DNA of 38,991 bases, taken from the NCBI GenBank assembly GCA_949298925.1, contig CASFYE010000022.1:1-38991 (forward strand), written 5' to 3'. The position numbers and the translations under genes were made by a program. Position 1 is the stretch's first letter. Each line of letters opens with the position of its first letter. The notes under the pieces were generated by a model. That model saw only the letters and a list, made by a program, of their open reading frames with translations. It was not told where the DNA came from and ran no database searches. This document shows positions 20,992-26,972 of the stretch, one piece after another. This DNA is from an uncultured Bacillota bacterium. Lineage in GTDB: Bacteria > Bacillota > Clostridia > Christensenellales > UBA1242.

Positions 20992-21531
20992 TCAATATTC
21001 AGTTCGCAATTCTATTATTAAAACTTTTTCCTTTTTTGTGCCAACTTTTTTATCGAAAACTACAAACTCTACAATTATATCCATTAAATTTTTGTCAGCA
21101 ATATATTTTGCCAGCTCATTAAATCCCTTTATTTTCCAAAGTTCATCGTCATAAAGATTGGAATAGATTGAAATTTCATCTGCATTTCGATGGTTTGAAT
21201 TGTTGTTAGTTGATGCAGTCAATTCGACTCTGTCACCACTTATCATGATATCTCCAATTAAAAGAAATTTGCCATATGAATAAAATGAAACAGCCAACGA
21301 AAAATTAGATGTAAAATTTTTGGCTATCTCTTTAATTTCATCTTTGCTTGCGTAAAAATAATGACCTAGCGGTTGACTCGTGTCGCGTAAAACATATTGC
21401 GAAACGGGATATTTTTTTACAAATTCATCTATCTTGTTTAGATTTGATGGGCTTACAACAATTTCTGGGACTGTGTTAAGCCCGAGTTTTCTAATTTGAT
21501 TTAAACTGTCAGTTTTGTTTAATATTTTCAT
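20992..21531 (-). CDS. Uncharacterised protein (179 aa)
   Basis: I do not recognise this soluble protein with certainty. It opens with a segment resembling the start of ATP-grasp-like or PEP-utilising domains (LNQIRKLGLNTVPE, then YVLRD). It ends with alternating hydrophobic strands (IIVEFVVFDKKVG, VLIIELR) that could form a beta-sheet core. There is no signal peptide or membrane helix. The start is set by AAGGAAG just upstream. It reads toward rpoC and stops 28 bases before the shared terminator. The four-helix membrane protein gene lies upstream on the same strand, but a terminator separates them, so it probably has its own promoter (21549-21577). An ATP-binding role is only a guess. Confidence 0.7.
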   Translation of the reverse strand: MKILNKTDSLNQIRKLGLNTVPEIVVSPSNLNKIDEFVKKYPVSQYVLRDTSQPLGHYFYASKDEIKEIAKNFTSNFSLAVSFYSYGKFLLIGDIMISGDRVELTASTNNNSNHRNADEISIYSNLYDDELWKIKGFNELAKYIADKNLMDIIVEFVVFDKKVGTKKEKVLIIELRTEY

Positions 21532-21548
21532 AATCTTCCTTTTTTAAT

Positions 21549-21577
21549 AAGTTAACATAAACTACAAACAAAGTCAA
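21549..21577 (-). promoter_or_regulatory. Putative promoter of the 179-aa protein gene
   Basis: On the minus strand TTGACT (21572-21577) and a weak TAACTT (21549-21554) are spaced by 17 bases, just upstream of the ribosome binding site. The -35 is good and the -10 poor. Confidence 0.4.
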
Positions 21578-21593
21578 ACGACTTAAAATGTTT

Positions 21594-21624
21594 TTTAAAA
21601 AAACAACCTCTTGAAGAGGTCGTT
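21594..21624 (-). terminator. Terminator of the four-helix membrane protein gene
   Basis: In the minus-strand RNA, AACGACCTCTT pairs with AAGAGGTTGTT (one G-U pair), followed by a run of T. It lies 8 bases after the stop codon of the membrane protein gene. Confidence 0.85.
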
Positions 21625-21631
21625 TAAAATT

Positions 21632-22162
21632 TTATTTTGTTTCAATATCTTCTTGCTTTGGAGCTGCTTCTGTGCTATCTTTTTGATTTATTGTTACTGC
21701 TTCTTTTTGTTCTTTTTCTTGATCTTCCGCCATCAACAATTTTTTGTTTCTTGCAAGGTCAACGATAATGAGTGCAGAAGCTATAGCAAAAGTCAAAGCG
21801 ACTATTAATGTTTCAACGTTAAATGCTGTTGCTAATGAGAAAACATAAAGTGCAATTATTAAAATGTTAAAAACCAAGGTTGTAATTACCATACCTTTCT
21901 TTTCAAAGAAGGCAGAAGCTGGCAGATTGCATCGTGATAATGATATAGCCGAAAAGATTAAGCCTAAAAGAGCAAAAATCATGATGACAACGCTTAACCC
22001 TATCACAATAAAATAAACAATATTGGTTATTTCGTTTCCAATTGATGCAGCAACAGAGATATAAGTGATTACTAAAAAAGCACATAATGCTACACTTCCA
22101 ATATAAGCAAACAAACTTATTAATAAACCAATAAACATAAATGGTCGAGAAACTCGTTTCAT
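21632..22162 (-). CDS. Four-helix membrane protein with charged C-terminal tail
   Basis: This 176-residue protein has four hydrophobic stretches, at about 9-33, 46-71, 91-111 and 115-134. A hydrophilic Lys/Glu/Gln-rich tail follows, probably cytoplasmic. I see no catalytic motif or signal peptide. The layout resembles small DUF4064-like membrane proteins of Gram-positive bacteria, but I cannot assign a family. AAGGAG before the ATG fixes the start. It has a good promoter (22191-22220) and its own terminator, so it is a single-gene unit. Confidence 0.75.
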   Translation of the reverse strand: MKRVSRPFMFIGLLISLFAYIGSVALCAFLVITYISVAASIGNEITNIVYFIVIGLSVVIMIFALLGLIFSAISLSRCNLPASAFFEKKGMVITTLVFNILIIALYVFSLATAFNVETLIVALTFAIASALIIVDLARNKKLLMAEDQEKEQKEAVTINQKDSTEAAPKQEDIETK

Positions 22163-22190
22163 AAAACACTCCTTAATTTTAATTTACTCA

Positions 22191-22220
22191 ATTTTAACAT
22201 TATTATTACTAACATGTCAA
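22191..22220 (-). promoter_or_regulatory. Promoter of the four-helix membrane protein gene
   Basis: On the minus strand TTGACA (22215-22220) and TAAAAT (22191-22196) are separated by 18 bases. The gene starts about 30 bases downstream. Confidence 0.7.
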
Positions 22221-22379
22221 ACAAAATGAGGTTGTTTAATGCTTTTAGCTAAAAAAAACAACTTTATTTAAAATATTAATGGATCAATAATTATGGATTT
22301 AGCAAGAAGAAAAAACATACGAGGCTAAAGTGATGTTGATTTTAAAGAAAGTTTAGTTTATCGAAAAGGAATTAACTAA

Positions 22380-22445
22380 ATGAAAAAGCAGTGTTGTTTT
22401 TGGCAAAATTTTTGTTGTAAGTCAAAACGAGAATTTTGTAAATAA
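22380..22445 (+). CDS. Possible Cys-rich micro-ORF (21 aa)
   Basis: A 21-codon ORF encodes a basic peptide with five cysteines (C5, C6, C12, C13, C20) plus aromatic residues. AAGGA lies 9 bases before its ATG and an intrinsic terminator begins 9 bases after its stop, so it sits in a plausible small transcription unit. I find no clear promoter and no known family. It may be a chance ORF in AT-rich DNA, where TGT codons are common. Confidence 0.25.
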   Translation: MKKQCCFWQNFCCKSKREFCK

Positions 22446-22453
22446 TAAAAGAC

Positions 22454-22486
22454 AAAAAAAACGCCTTAAAATTTAGGGTGTTTTTT
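22454..22486 (+). terminator. Intrinsic terminator in the intergenic region
   Basis: AAAAAACGCC with following bases pairs with GGGTGTTTTTT through one or two G-U pairs and ends in a T tract. It lies just after the micro-ORF and upstream of the leucine-rich repeat gene promoter. Confidence 0.7.
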
Positions 22487-22553
22487 AAGTTGGATTTGAT
22501 TAACTAGTCCTGTTCAAAGTTAAATTATTTTTAAAACGTTAAAATTTAAGCTA

Positions 22554-22603
22554 TTGACAAAAACTCAAAATTGAGCTATAATAGGGAAAATTTATTGGAG
22601 GGG
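22554..22603 (+). promoter_or_regulatory. Consensus promoter with operator-like repeat, and RBS, of the LRR gene
   Basis: TTGACA (22554-22559) and TATAAT (22577-22582) are both perfect, with 17 bases between. The spacer contains an inverted repeat CTCAA-AA-TTGAG (22564-22575), which could bind a repressor. GGAGG at 22597-22601 sits 5 bases before the GTG start. Confidence 0.85.
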
Positions 22604-22606
22604 TGA

Positions 22607-23371
22607 GTGAATAAAAATAGGCGAGGAACCTTTTCAATTATTGTGGACACCGAAACGGATAGCTTGGGACGTGTGATAAGATGGGTAAATTGTTTGCTTA
22701 TTGATCCTAAGGCTAATGACTTTTTTATGATACAAAAAATAAGGAGCCAATTGGATTTTATTAACAAGTTTTATGTAATAAAAGGCAACAAAGAGTTTTC
22801 TAGTAGTAAAGACGGAATACTTTTTAATAAAAAGGGCGATGTGTTGGTTTCTTGCCCAGTTTCATTTGCTAAAACTAAATATTTTATTCCTTATGGAGTA
22901 ACTAAAATTGAGAGCAGGGCTTTTGAAGGGGTGCCAGCATTGTCAAAAATTGTTATTCCGTCAACTGTTAAAAAATTTGGTTTATTTTGTTTTGCATTTA
23001 ACCCTAATTTAGAAAAAGTAGAATTTGAGCCAGGAATAAAAAAATTGGATTTATCATCTTTGTATGGTTGTTCTGCTCTTAAGTACGCCTATGTTGATTC
23101 AAACACAAAAAATATAGTGATTTCAAACTTAAAATCTCCGAATAAAGAAAAATGCATTGGCGTAGATTTTAACCCAAACAATAAATGCGACCTGCTAAAT
23201 ATTGCTAAATTATTACTTGAAAAACAGAAAAATGAATATAAAAACAATTTTGAAGAAATAATACGTTTGAATTCAAACAAACAAGATGATGAGTTGTTGC
23301 GTTTAATAGATTCGTTTAAAAGAGATGACAAGAATTTGGGTGATGAAGGTGGATTTGGCAGAAGTATGTAA
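22607..23371 (+). CDS. Leucine-rich repeat (BspA-like, LRR_5) protein, cytoplasmic
   Basis: This 254-residue protein carries a short array of BspA-type leucine-rich repeats at about 95-175. Recognisable units include FIPYGVTKIESRAFEG followed by a VIPSTVKKFG turn. The N-terminal part contains the DGILFNKKGDVLVSCP lead-in usual for these repeats. The C-terminal 60 residues are charged and probably helical. There is no signal peptide or anchor, so unlike many BspA proteins it seems to stay inside the cell. The start is a GTG at 22607; GGAGG at 22597 fits it, and the nearby GTG at 22603 meets a stop after two codons. Promoter and terminator show a single-gene unit. These repeats usually bind proteins; the partner is unknown. 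Confidence 0.8.
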   Translation: MNKNRRGTFSIIVDTETDSLGRVIRWVNCLLIDPKANDFFMIQKIRSQLDFINKFYVIKGNKEFSSSKDGILFNKKGDVLVSCPVSFAKTKYFIPYGVTKIESRAFEGVPALSKIVIPSTVKKFGLFCFAFNPNLEKVEFEPGIKKLDLSSLYGCSALKYAYVDSNTKNIVISNLKSPNKEKCIGVDFNPNNKCDLLNIAKLLLEKQKNEYKNNFEEIIRLNSNKQDDELLRLIDSFKRDDKNLGDEGGFGRSM

Positions 23372-23400
23372 GAAGCATTTAAAGATCATTTTGGATAGAT

Positions 23401-23437
23401 AAAAAACCTGTTAAGAAAAACTTAAACAGGTTTTTTT
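23401..23437 (+). terminator. Terminator of the LRR gene
   Basis: AACCTGTT-AAG pairs with CTT-A-AACAGGTT (one bulged A) around an AAAAA loop, followed by seven T. Confidence 0.9.
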
Positions 23438-23556
23438 GATATAAAGAAAAGTCTATTCTTAATTATTTACTAATCTTTTTTGTCGTTGTCTTATGTTGCC
23501 AAGATTTTTTGTTACGTCTGTATTTTTATATATATCGCTATCCATTGAGCCTTAAA

Positions 23557-23571
23557 ACAAACGTTGTTTGT
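23557..23571. repeat. Perfect 15-bp inverted repeat
   Basis: ACAAAC-GTT-GTTTGT lies about 110 bases upstream of the cupin gene. It could be a regulator binding site or a small hairpin. There is no T tract, so it is not a terminator. Confidence 0.35.
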
Positions 23572-23599
23572 AAGTTGGAAAGCATTTATTATGGCAAAA

Positions 23600-23661
23600 T
23601 TGACATTCAAATCTTAAAATTTTAGTTTTTCACATTTGTTTTTCAATGTGCATAACTAATA
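23600..23661 (+). promoter_or_regulatory. Tentative cupin promoter region
   Basis: TTGACA (23600-23605) is perfect, but the -10 17 bases later is poor (TAGTTT, 23623-23628). A 6-bp inverted repeat, CACATT...AATGTG, lies between it and the gene. An alternative -10, TAATAT, occurs just upstream of the ribosome binding site. The exact promoter is uncertain. Confidence 0.35.
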
Positions 23662-23680
23662 TAAGTTAAAGGAGTTTATT

Positions 23681-24103
23681 ATGGTTAAAAATCAAATTAA
23701 CAGTGACTTGGGCAATCAGCCTGCCGTTGTCAATATTGACAAAGAAACAAAATGCAACAACAATTATCGTAAATCAATTTGGACTGGCGAACATTTGCAA
23801 GTAACCGTTATGTCTATAATACCGGGAGGGGAAATAGGACTAGAAATACATGAAAATCTTGATCAATTTTTAAGAGTTGAATATGGTGTGGCGTCAGTAT
23901 ACATGGGCAAAACAAAACCTGATGTAAAATTTTATGGCAATGCTAATGACAACTATGCAATAATTGTGCCAGCGAATACTTGGCATAATATTATCAATGA
24001 ACAAAATGTTCCATTGAAACTGTATTCTATTTATGCTCCACCTAAGCATCCAATAGGCACTTTACAAAAAACGAAGTTCGAAGCTGATTTATCAGAAGAA
24101 TAA
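23681..24103 (+). CDS. Cupin domain protein
   Basis: This 140-residue single-domain cupin folds as a small beta-barrel that usually binds a metal. The first cupin motif is at about 50-69 (GGEIGLEIHENLDQF, with H57 and E67; the usual second His is replaced within the NLDQ segment). The second is PANTWHN, with H102. It resembles the cupin proteins annotated as mannose-6-phosphate isomerase-like, but no sugar isomerase residues can be assigned and the substrate is unknown. AAAGGAG upstream sets the start. The tspO-like gene follows 53 bases later in the same direction. Confidence 0.85.
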   Translation: MVKNQINSDLGNQPAVVNIDKETKCNNNYRKSIWTGEHLQVTVMSIIPGGEIGLEIHENLDQFLRVEYGVASVYMGKTKPDVKFYGNANDNYAIIVPANTWHNIINEQNVPLKLYSIYAPPKHPIGTLQKTKFEADLSEE

Positions 24104-24119
24104 TTTTAAAAAAATAAAA

Positions 24120-24150
24120 TTTTCATAATTTTTATATTTTTATATAAAAT
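24120..24150 (+). promoter_or_regulatory. Promoter abutting the tspO start codon
   Basis: TTTTCA (24120-24125) lies 17 bases before TATAAA (24143-24148), which overlaps TAAAAT (24145-24150). The ATG at 24157 is only 6-8 bases after the -10, which is where transcription should begin. There is no Shine-Dalgarno sequence. Confidence 0.45.
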
Positions 24151-24156
24151 AAAAGT

Positions 24157-24627
24157 ATGAAAACAACGAAAAAAGAAATTTTAAATATAATTTTGATAAT
24201 AGCGTCCGTTTTATTGGTTGCGGGACTCGGTAGCCTTTTTGTTAATTTGGGCATGAGTTGGTATATGAAACTTAACACACCAACGCAGTGGGTGCCGAAC
24301 ATTGTTATTCCGATCGTTTGGACAATAATATATATACTTTTTGCGATTATACTTTGTTTATTATACAAAGAGGTTTTGTTAGATAAAAAAGCGGTTGTGC
24401 TAAGCATTATTAATGGATTATTAAATGTTTTATGGTGTTTAGTTTTCTTTACGCTTAATCAATTGTTGCTCGGAAACATTTTAATAGTAATCAATGCATT
24501 TTTTGCAACATATTTACTCATCGAGTTATTAAAAACTAGAAAATGGTATGTCTATTTTTTAACAATTTATCCTATTTGGATTTATATTGCTACAACTTTA
24601 AATATAGCACTTTGGATTTTAAATTAA
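24157..24627 (+). CDS. tspO: TspO/MBR family membrane protein
   Basis: This 156-residue protein has five membrane helices, at about 9-30, 45-67, 78-98, 100-122 and 128-150. It carries the family signature W-Y-x-x-L-x-x-P after helix 1 (WYMKLNTPTQWVPN) and the W-T-x-x-Y segment of helix 2 (VWTIIYILFA). TspO proteins bind tetrapyrroles, cholesterol-like ligands or benzodiazepines; the ligand here cannot be told. No ribosome binding site precedes the ATG, and a -10 lies so close that the mRNA may be leaderless. Translation coupled to the cupin gene 53 bases upstream is less likely at that distance. Confidence 0.88.
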   Translation: MKTTKKEILNIILIIASVLLVAGLGSLFVNLGMSWYMKLNTPTQWVPNIVIPIVWTIIYILFAIILCLLYKEVLLDKKAVVLSIINGLLNVLWCLVFFTLNQLLLGNILIVINAFFATYLLIELLKTRKWYVYFLTIYPIWIYIATTLNIALWILN

Positions 24628-24837
24628 AAATTGTGTTTAAATTTAAATAGTTAGTTTTGTATTAAAACTTGTTTTACTAGTTTGTGTTATTTTATCTGTA
24701 AATAATTGTAATTTCACTTTAAAGAATGGTTTTTTTAAATATGACTGACGAAGAACATGAAGATTTACTTGAACAACTTGAAAAAAACAAAAAAATTTTT
24801 GAGTTATAACTCTAATTTGAGGTAATTGCACGGGAAT

Positions 24838-24870
24838 AGACTAAAAATGATCGAAATTTTTAGTCTTTTT
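24838..24870 (+). terminator. Strong intrinsic terminator
   Basis: A perfect 10-bp stem (AGACTAAAAA with TTTTTAGTCT) is followed by four more T. No intact gene lies just upstream on the plus strand, so it may end read-through from tspO or from a lost gene. Confidence 0.8.
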
Positions 24871-24991
24871 AATTTTGGAAAAAATTAAAAATTTATCATC
24901 CAGTATGACAATATTGTTAATTGCACACAGGTTTCCAATGATCACATTTGCGGATTCTATTATGTTAATTAAGTCTAGTAAAGTTTACTAG
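24851..24991 (+). pseudogene. Remnant of an ABC exporter ATPase (H-loop region)
   Basis: The frame read through 24905-24991 gives MTILLIAHRFPMITFADSIM and a few more residues. This matches the end of ABC exporter nucleotide-binding domains, where T-x-L-I-I-A-H-R-L-S-T is the switch His (H-loop) and A-D-x-I-x-x-L follows. The open frame reaches back to 24851 with ILEKIKNLSS, which fits the helix before that strand. Walker A, the signature motif and Walker B are all absent. It is a short fossil of a larger gene, ending at a TAG inside a palindrome. Confidence 0.6.
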
Positions 24992-24992
24992 A
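24974..24992. repeat. Perfect 19-bp palindrome (operator-like)
   Basis: TCTAGTAAAGTTTACTAGA has two perfect 9-base arms around a single G. Its size and symmetry fit a dimeric repressor site. It overlaps the end of the ABC fragment and has no gene promoter next to it. Confidence 0.45.
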
Positions 24993-25168
24993 AAACCCGT
25001 AGTTTTTAATAAAATAATAATAGTTATAGAGTTTAATATAAAAAGCGAAATAGAATAATTAGAAAAGCAAAATTAATTATATTGTTTTAAAGTTAAAATC
25101 AACTTGTAGCGCGTGGTTAGATGTTAACACAAATATGTAAAAAATTTAAAAAAACATTTTCCAAACAG

Positions 25169-25213
25169 TTGACAAATGTGTATTTTATACGCATAATATA
25201 ATGTATAAGGAGG
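25169..25213 (+). promoter_or_regulatory. nrtR promoter with operator in the spacer, and RBS
   Basis: TTGACA (25169-25174) and CATAAT (25192-25197) are 17 bases apart. The spacer is filled by the near-palindrome TGTGTAT-TTT-ATACGCA (25177-25193, 6 of 7 arm positions pair). Sixteen of those bases recur inverted before the next gene (25907-25922). A protein bound here would block polymerase, suggesting autoregulation by NrtR. AAGGAGG at 25207-25213 is the ribosome binding site. Confidence 0.75.
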
Positions 25214-25218
25214 TGTAA

Positions 25219-25866
25219 ATGAATGTTAATGATGTAAGATATCAAAATCAGGGGTTACATGTGGTGCTGGCCTTGTTTACTATTGATAGAAGCGCTTTTA
25301 AAGTTTTGCTTATTAAAAGAAAAAATGAACCGTTTAAAAATAAATGGATTTTGATTGGGGGATGCGCCTACAACACGGAAACAGGTGAGGAGGCAATGAA
25401 TAGGGAATTATATGAAAAAACGCGTTTAAAGAATATTGATTTTGAAATGTTTGATGTTTTTACGAATCCTAATAGATCTCCGCTGAAAAGGATGATTGCG
25501 ATTGGATATATTGGAGTTTCAGATTCAAATATAATAAACAAATTTAAAAGCACCGAAAAAGCTTCAGCGGCAGATTGGTTTGAAATTGACAGAATTCCTG
25601 AGCTAGGATATGACCATAAGGAAATCTTAGAAAAAGCAATTAAAAAATTAAAAGAAAAAATAATTTCTACTAGCATTTTAAAAAAGTTGTACCCTAACAC
25701 ATTTACTCTTCCTGAATTACAAACAGTTTATGAAAAAATATTGAATAAAAAATTAGATAGACGAAATTTTAGAAAAACATTATTGCAAAAAGGTTTAATG
25801 ATTGATACGGGACAAATAGAAGAAATTGTTGGTAAAAAACCTTCTAAATTATATAGATTTACTTAA
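25219..25866 (+). CDS. nrtR: NrtR-type Nudix/winged-helix transcriptional regulator
   Basis: This 215-residue protein has the NrtR architecture: a Nudix domain (1-140) followed by a winged helix (about 150-215) with the phrases TLPELQTVYEKIL and LDRRNFRKTLL. NrtR proteins repress NAD-metabolism genes and respond to ADP-ribose-type ligands. The Nudix box reads G48-x5-E54-x7-R62-E63-L64-x-E66-K67-x-R69-L70. Lys67 replaces a metal-binding Glu and Arg69 the usual Gly, so hydrolysis is probably lost, as in typical NrtR regulators. It is preceded by a 16-base element that recurs upstream of the next gene, the likely target. The gene has its own promoter and terminator. Family assignment is strong; the NAD link is inferred from the family and the neighbour. 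Confidence 0.85.
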   Translation: MNVNDVRYQNQGLHVVLALFTIDRSAFKVLLIKRKNEPFKNKWILIGGCAYNTETGEEAMNRELYEKTRLKNIDFEMFDVFTNPNRSPLKRMIAIGYIGVSDSNIINKFKSTEKASAADWFEIDRIPELGYDHKEILEKAIKKLKEKIISTSILKKLYPNTFTLPELQTVYEKILNKKLDRRNFRKTLLQKGLMIDTGQIEEIVGKKPSKLYRFT

Positions 25867-25869
25867 TTT

Positions 25870-25894
25870 AAAAAGAGCTATGCTCTTTTTAAAA
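25870..25894 (+). terminator. Terminator of nrtR
   Basis: AAAAAGAGC and GCTCTTTTT form a perfect 9-bp stem around a TAT loop, 3 bases after the nrtR stop. The symmetric A and T tracts could also act on the other strand. Confidence 0.75.
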
Positions 25895-25906
25895 AACCTT
25901 ATAAAA

Positions 25907-25922
25907 GCGTATAAAATACACA
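25907..25922 (-). promoter_or_regulatory. Second copy of the 16-bp NrtR-like operator
   Basis: The minus strand reads TGTGTATTTTATACGC, identical over 16 bases to 25177-25192 upstream of nrtR. On the plus strand it contains a TATAAA that may be the -10 of the kinase gene (no clear -35), so binding would overlap the promoter. The spacing to the start at 25949 fits a repressor site. Confidence 0.7.
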
Positions 25923-25948
25923 AATATAAATAAAAAATGGAGGATGGA

Positions 25949-26749
25949 ATGAAAACATTAGTTGTAAATTTGTTAGGTGCTGCAGGCTCTGGGAAGTCTG
26001 TTCTTGCTGCAAAAGTTTTTGCTGAATTAAAAATTAGGGGCTTTAATTGTGAATACGTGCAAGAATTTGCAAAGGATGTGGTATATGAAGAAAATTTTAA
26101 AAAATTGCACAATCAAGGATCCATATTGCAAAATCAATATGACAGATTGGATAAATTAAGAGGTCAAGTAGATATAATTGTTACGGATTCTCCATTACCA
26201 CTTAGTATTTTTTATAATGAAAATTTTAACAAAACTGAAATATTTAAAATACCAGATAATATTTTTAACGAAATTGTAAAATTTTATTATTCGACATTTG
26301 ATAATTTAAACTTTTTTATTAAAAGAAATCATCAATATAAACAAGAAGGCAGATATCAAGTTGAAAGCGAAGTATTAATACAGGAAAAACAAATTTATTC
26401 TATGTTATTAGAAAATGGTTTTGATTTCAAATTATTAAAATCAACAGATAATTGTGTTGATATAATCGTAGGAGATGTTGAAAGAAGGGTACAATTTTAT
26501 GAGAGTTTGTCGAAATCGAACGATGAAATAGAAAGAAAATTTTTAGTTAAATATTTGCCTAGGGGAATAACAAAGTGTAAAAAAGAATATATTAACCAAT
26601 CTTATTTGGCAACAAATACAGGAGAAAAAAGGATAAGATGCATTAATGGTGAAAAATTTATTTTAACGGAAAAATATGGTTCAGGAATTAAAAGAAATGA
26701 ATATGAAAAAGAAATAAGCATTGGAGAATACAACACATTACCAATTTAA
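25949..26749 (+). CDS. NadR/Ttd14-like P-loop ATPase fused to a truncated CYTH domain
   Basis: Residues 1-185 form a small P-loop kinase-like domain with Walker A GAAGSGKS (10-17) and a DIIVTDSPL strand, resembling the AAA_28 family (the NadR nicotinamide-riboside-kinase-like and Ttd14 domain). From 192 comes a CYTH triphosphate-tunnel start with its ExExK signature (E193, E195, K197) and the KRIR and YEKEIS strands. The same order occurs in eukaryotic Ttd14. CYTH domains normally run about 170 residues; here only some 75 remain, so the C-terminus looks lost. I start at 25949 because GGAGG (25939-25943) serves that ATG; the in-frame ATG at 25937 lies on top of the ribosome binding site. The upstream operator is shared with nrtR, hinting at NAD or nucleotide metabolism. 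The reaction is unproven. Confidence 0.75.
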   Translation: MKTLVVNLLGAAGSGKSVLAAKVFAELKIRGFNCEYVQEFAKDVVYEENFKKLHNQGSILQNQYDRLDKLRGQVDIIVTDSPLPLSIFYNENFNKTEIFKIPDNIFNEIVKFYYSTFDNLNFFIKRNHQYKQEGRYQVESEVLIQEKQIYSMLLENGFDFKLLKSTDNCVDIIVGDVERRVQFYESLSKSNDEIERKFLVKYLPRGITKCKKEYINQSYLATNTGEKRIRCINGEKFILTEKYGSGIKRNEYEKEISIGEYNTLPI

Positions 26750-26798
26750 AAATATTTTTACCAAAACTTGTGCTCTATGTCAATAAAACCATTATAAA

Positions 26799-26826
26799 TA
26801 CTAGCAGAAACGCTAGTAATTTTTAT
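26799..26826 (+). terminator. Probable terminator after the kinase/CYTH gene
   Basis: TACTAGC and GCTAGTA pair perfectly around a six-base loop, followed by ATTTTTAT. The T tract is broken, so termination may be moderate. Confidence 0.5.
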
Positions 26827-26829
26827 AAT

Positions 26830-26877
26830 AGGTGCAAAAATTATTAAAACTTGTGCACCTACATACACCTACGCCTA
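26830..26877. repeat. Inverted repeat and CACCTAC-type direct repeats
   Basis: AGGTGCA (26830-26836) and TGCACCT (26854-26860) are perfect arms around 17 bases. The right arm runs into tandem CACCTAC units (CACCTAC-ATA-CACCTAC, then CCTAT). The cluster is the least AT-rich part of this gap. It may be a regulator site; no gene is encoded here. Confidence 0.4.
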
Positions 26878-26890
26878 TATTTTTGCTAAA

Positions 26891-26958
26891 TTTTAGTATT
26901 TTTAAACTGCATAAAACTATATAATGCTTTTTAAATTTATTTTAGGAAAATACTAAAA
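26891..26958. promoter_or_regulatory. Possible AbiEi operator (12-bp inverted repeat)
   Basis: TTTTAGTATTTT (26891-26902) and its perfect complement AAAATACTAAAA (26947-26958) flank 44 bases and end 14 bases before the abiE -35. AbiEi antitoxins are known to bind paired inverted repeats upstream of their own operon, and this has that layout. The AT-rich composition makes chance pairing possible. Confidence 0.5.
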
Positions 26959-26972
26959 ATTGCTCAAAATAC

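Larger units (their letters stand above)
22221..22553. other. Gene-poor intergenic stretch
   Basis: Between divergent promoters lie a weak hairpin with arms GTTGTTT and AAACAAC (22231-22262), a 21-codon Cys-rich ORF (22380-22445) and a terminator (22454-22486). No longer gene is visible. The order of small ORF then terminator suggests a short transcript from the plus strand. Confidence 0.5.
24628..25218. other. 591-bp gene-poor region with decayed coding sequence
   Basis: This stretch separates the tspO gene from the accessory island. It holds a short ORF without ribosome binding site (24741-24809), a strong terminator (24838-24870), an ABC ATPase fragment (about 24851-24991), a perfect 19-bp palindrome (24974-24992) and the nrtR promoter. 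The rest is AT-rich with nothing recognisable. The remnants suggest past insertion and deletion at the island edge. Confidence 0.6.

Noticed and set aside
22293..22328. Short ORF MDLARRKNIRG
   Set aside because: Only 11 codons, no Shine-Dalgarno sequence, and followed by stops in frame.
24741..24809. 22-codon acidic ORF after tspO
   Set aside because: It has no ribosome binding site or promoter and no recognised family; likely chance or a gene remnant, so not listed as a gene.
22163..25218. tRNA or rRNA genes in the intergenic gaps
   Set aside because: I found no cloverleaf-like GC-richer segment or CCA-type acceptor end in any gap; all are AT-rich with only terminator-type hairpins.
25937..25948. 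ATG at 25937 as the start of the kinase/CYTH gene
   Set aside because: The GGAGG site lies at 25939-25943, inside that reading, and fits the ATG at 25949 instead.
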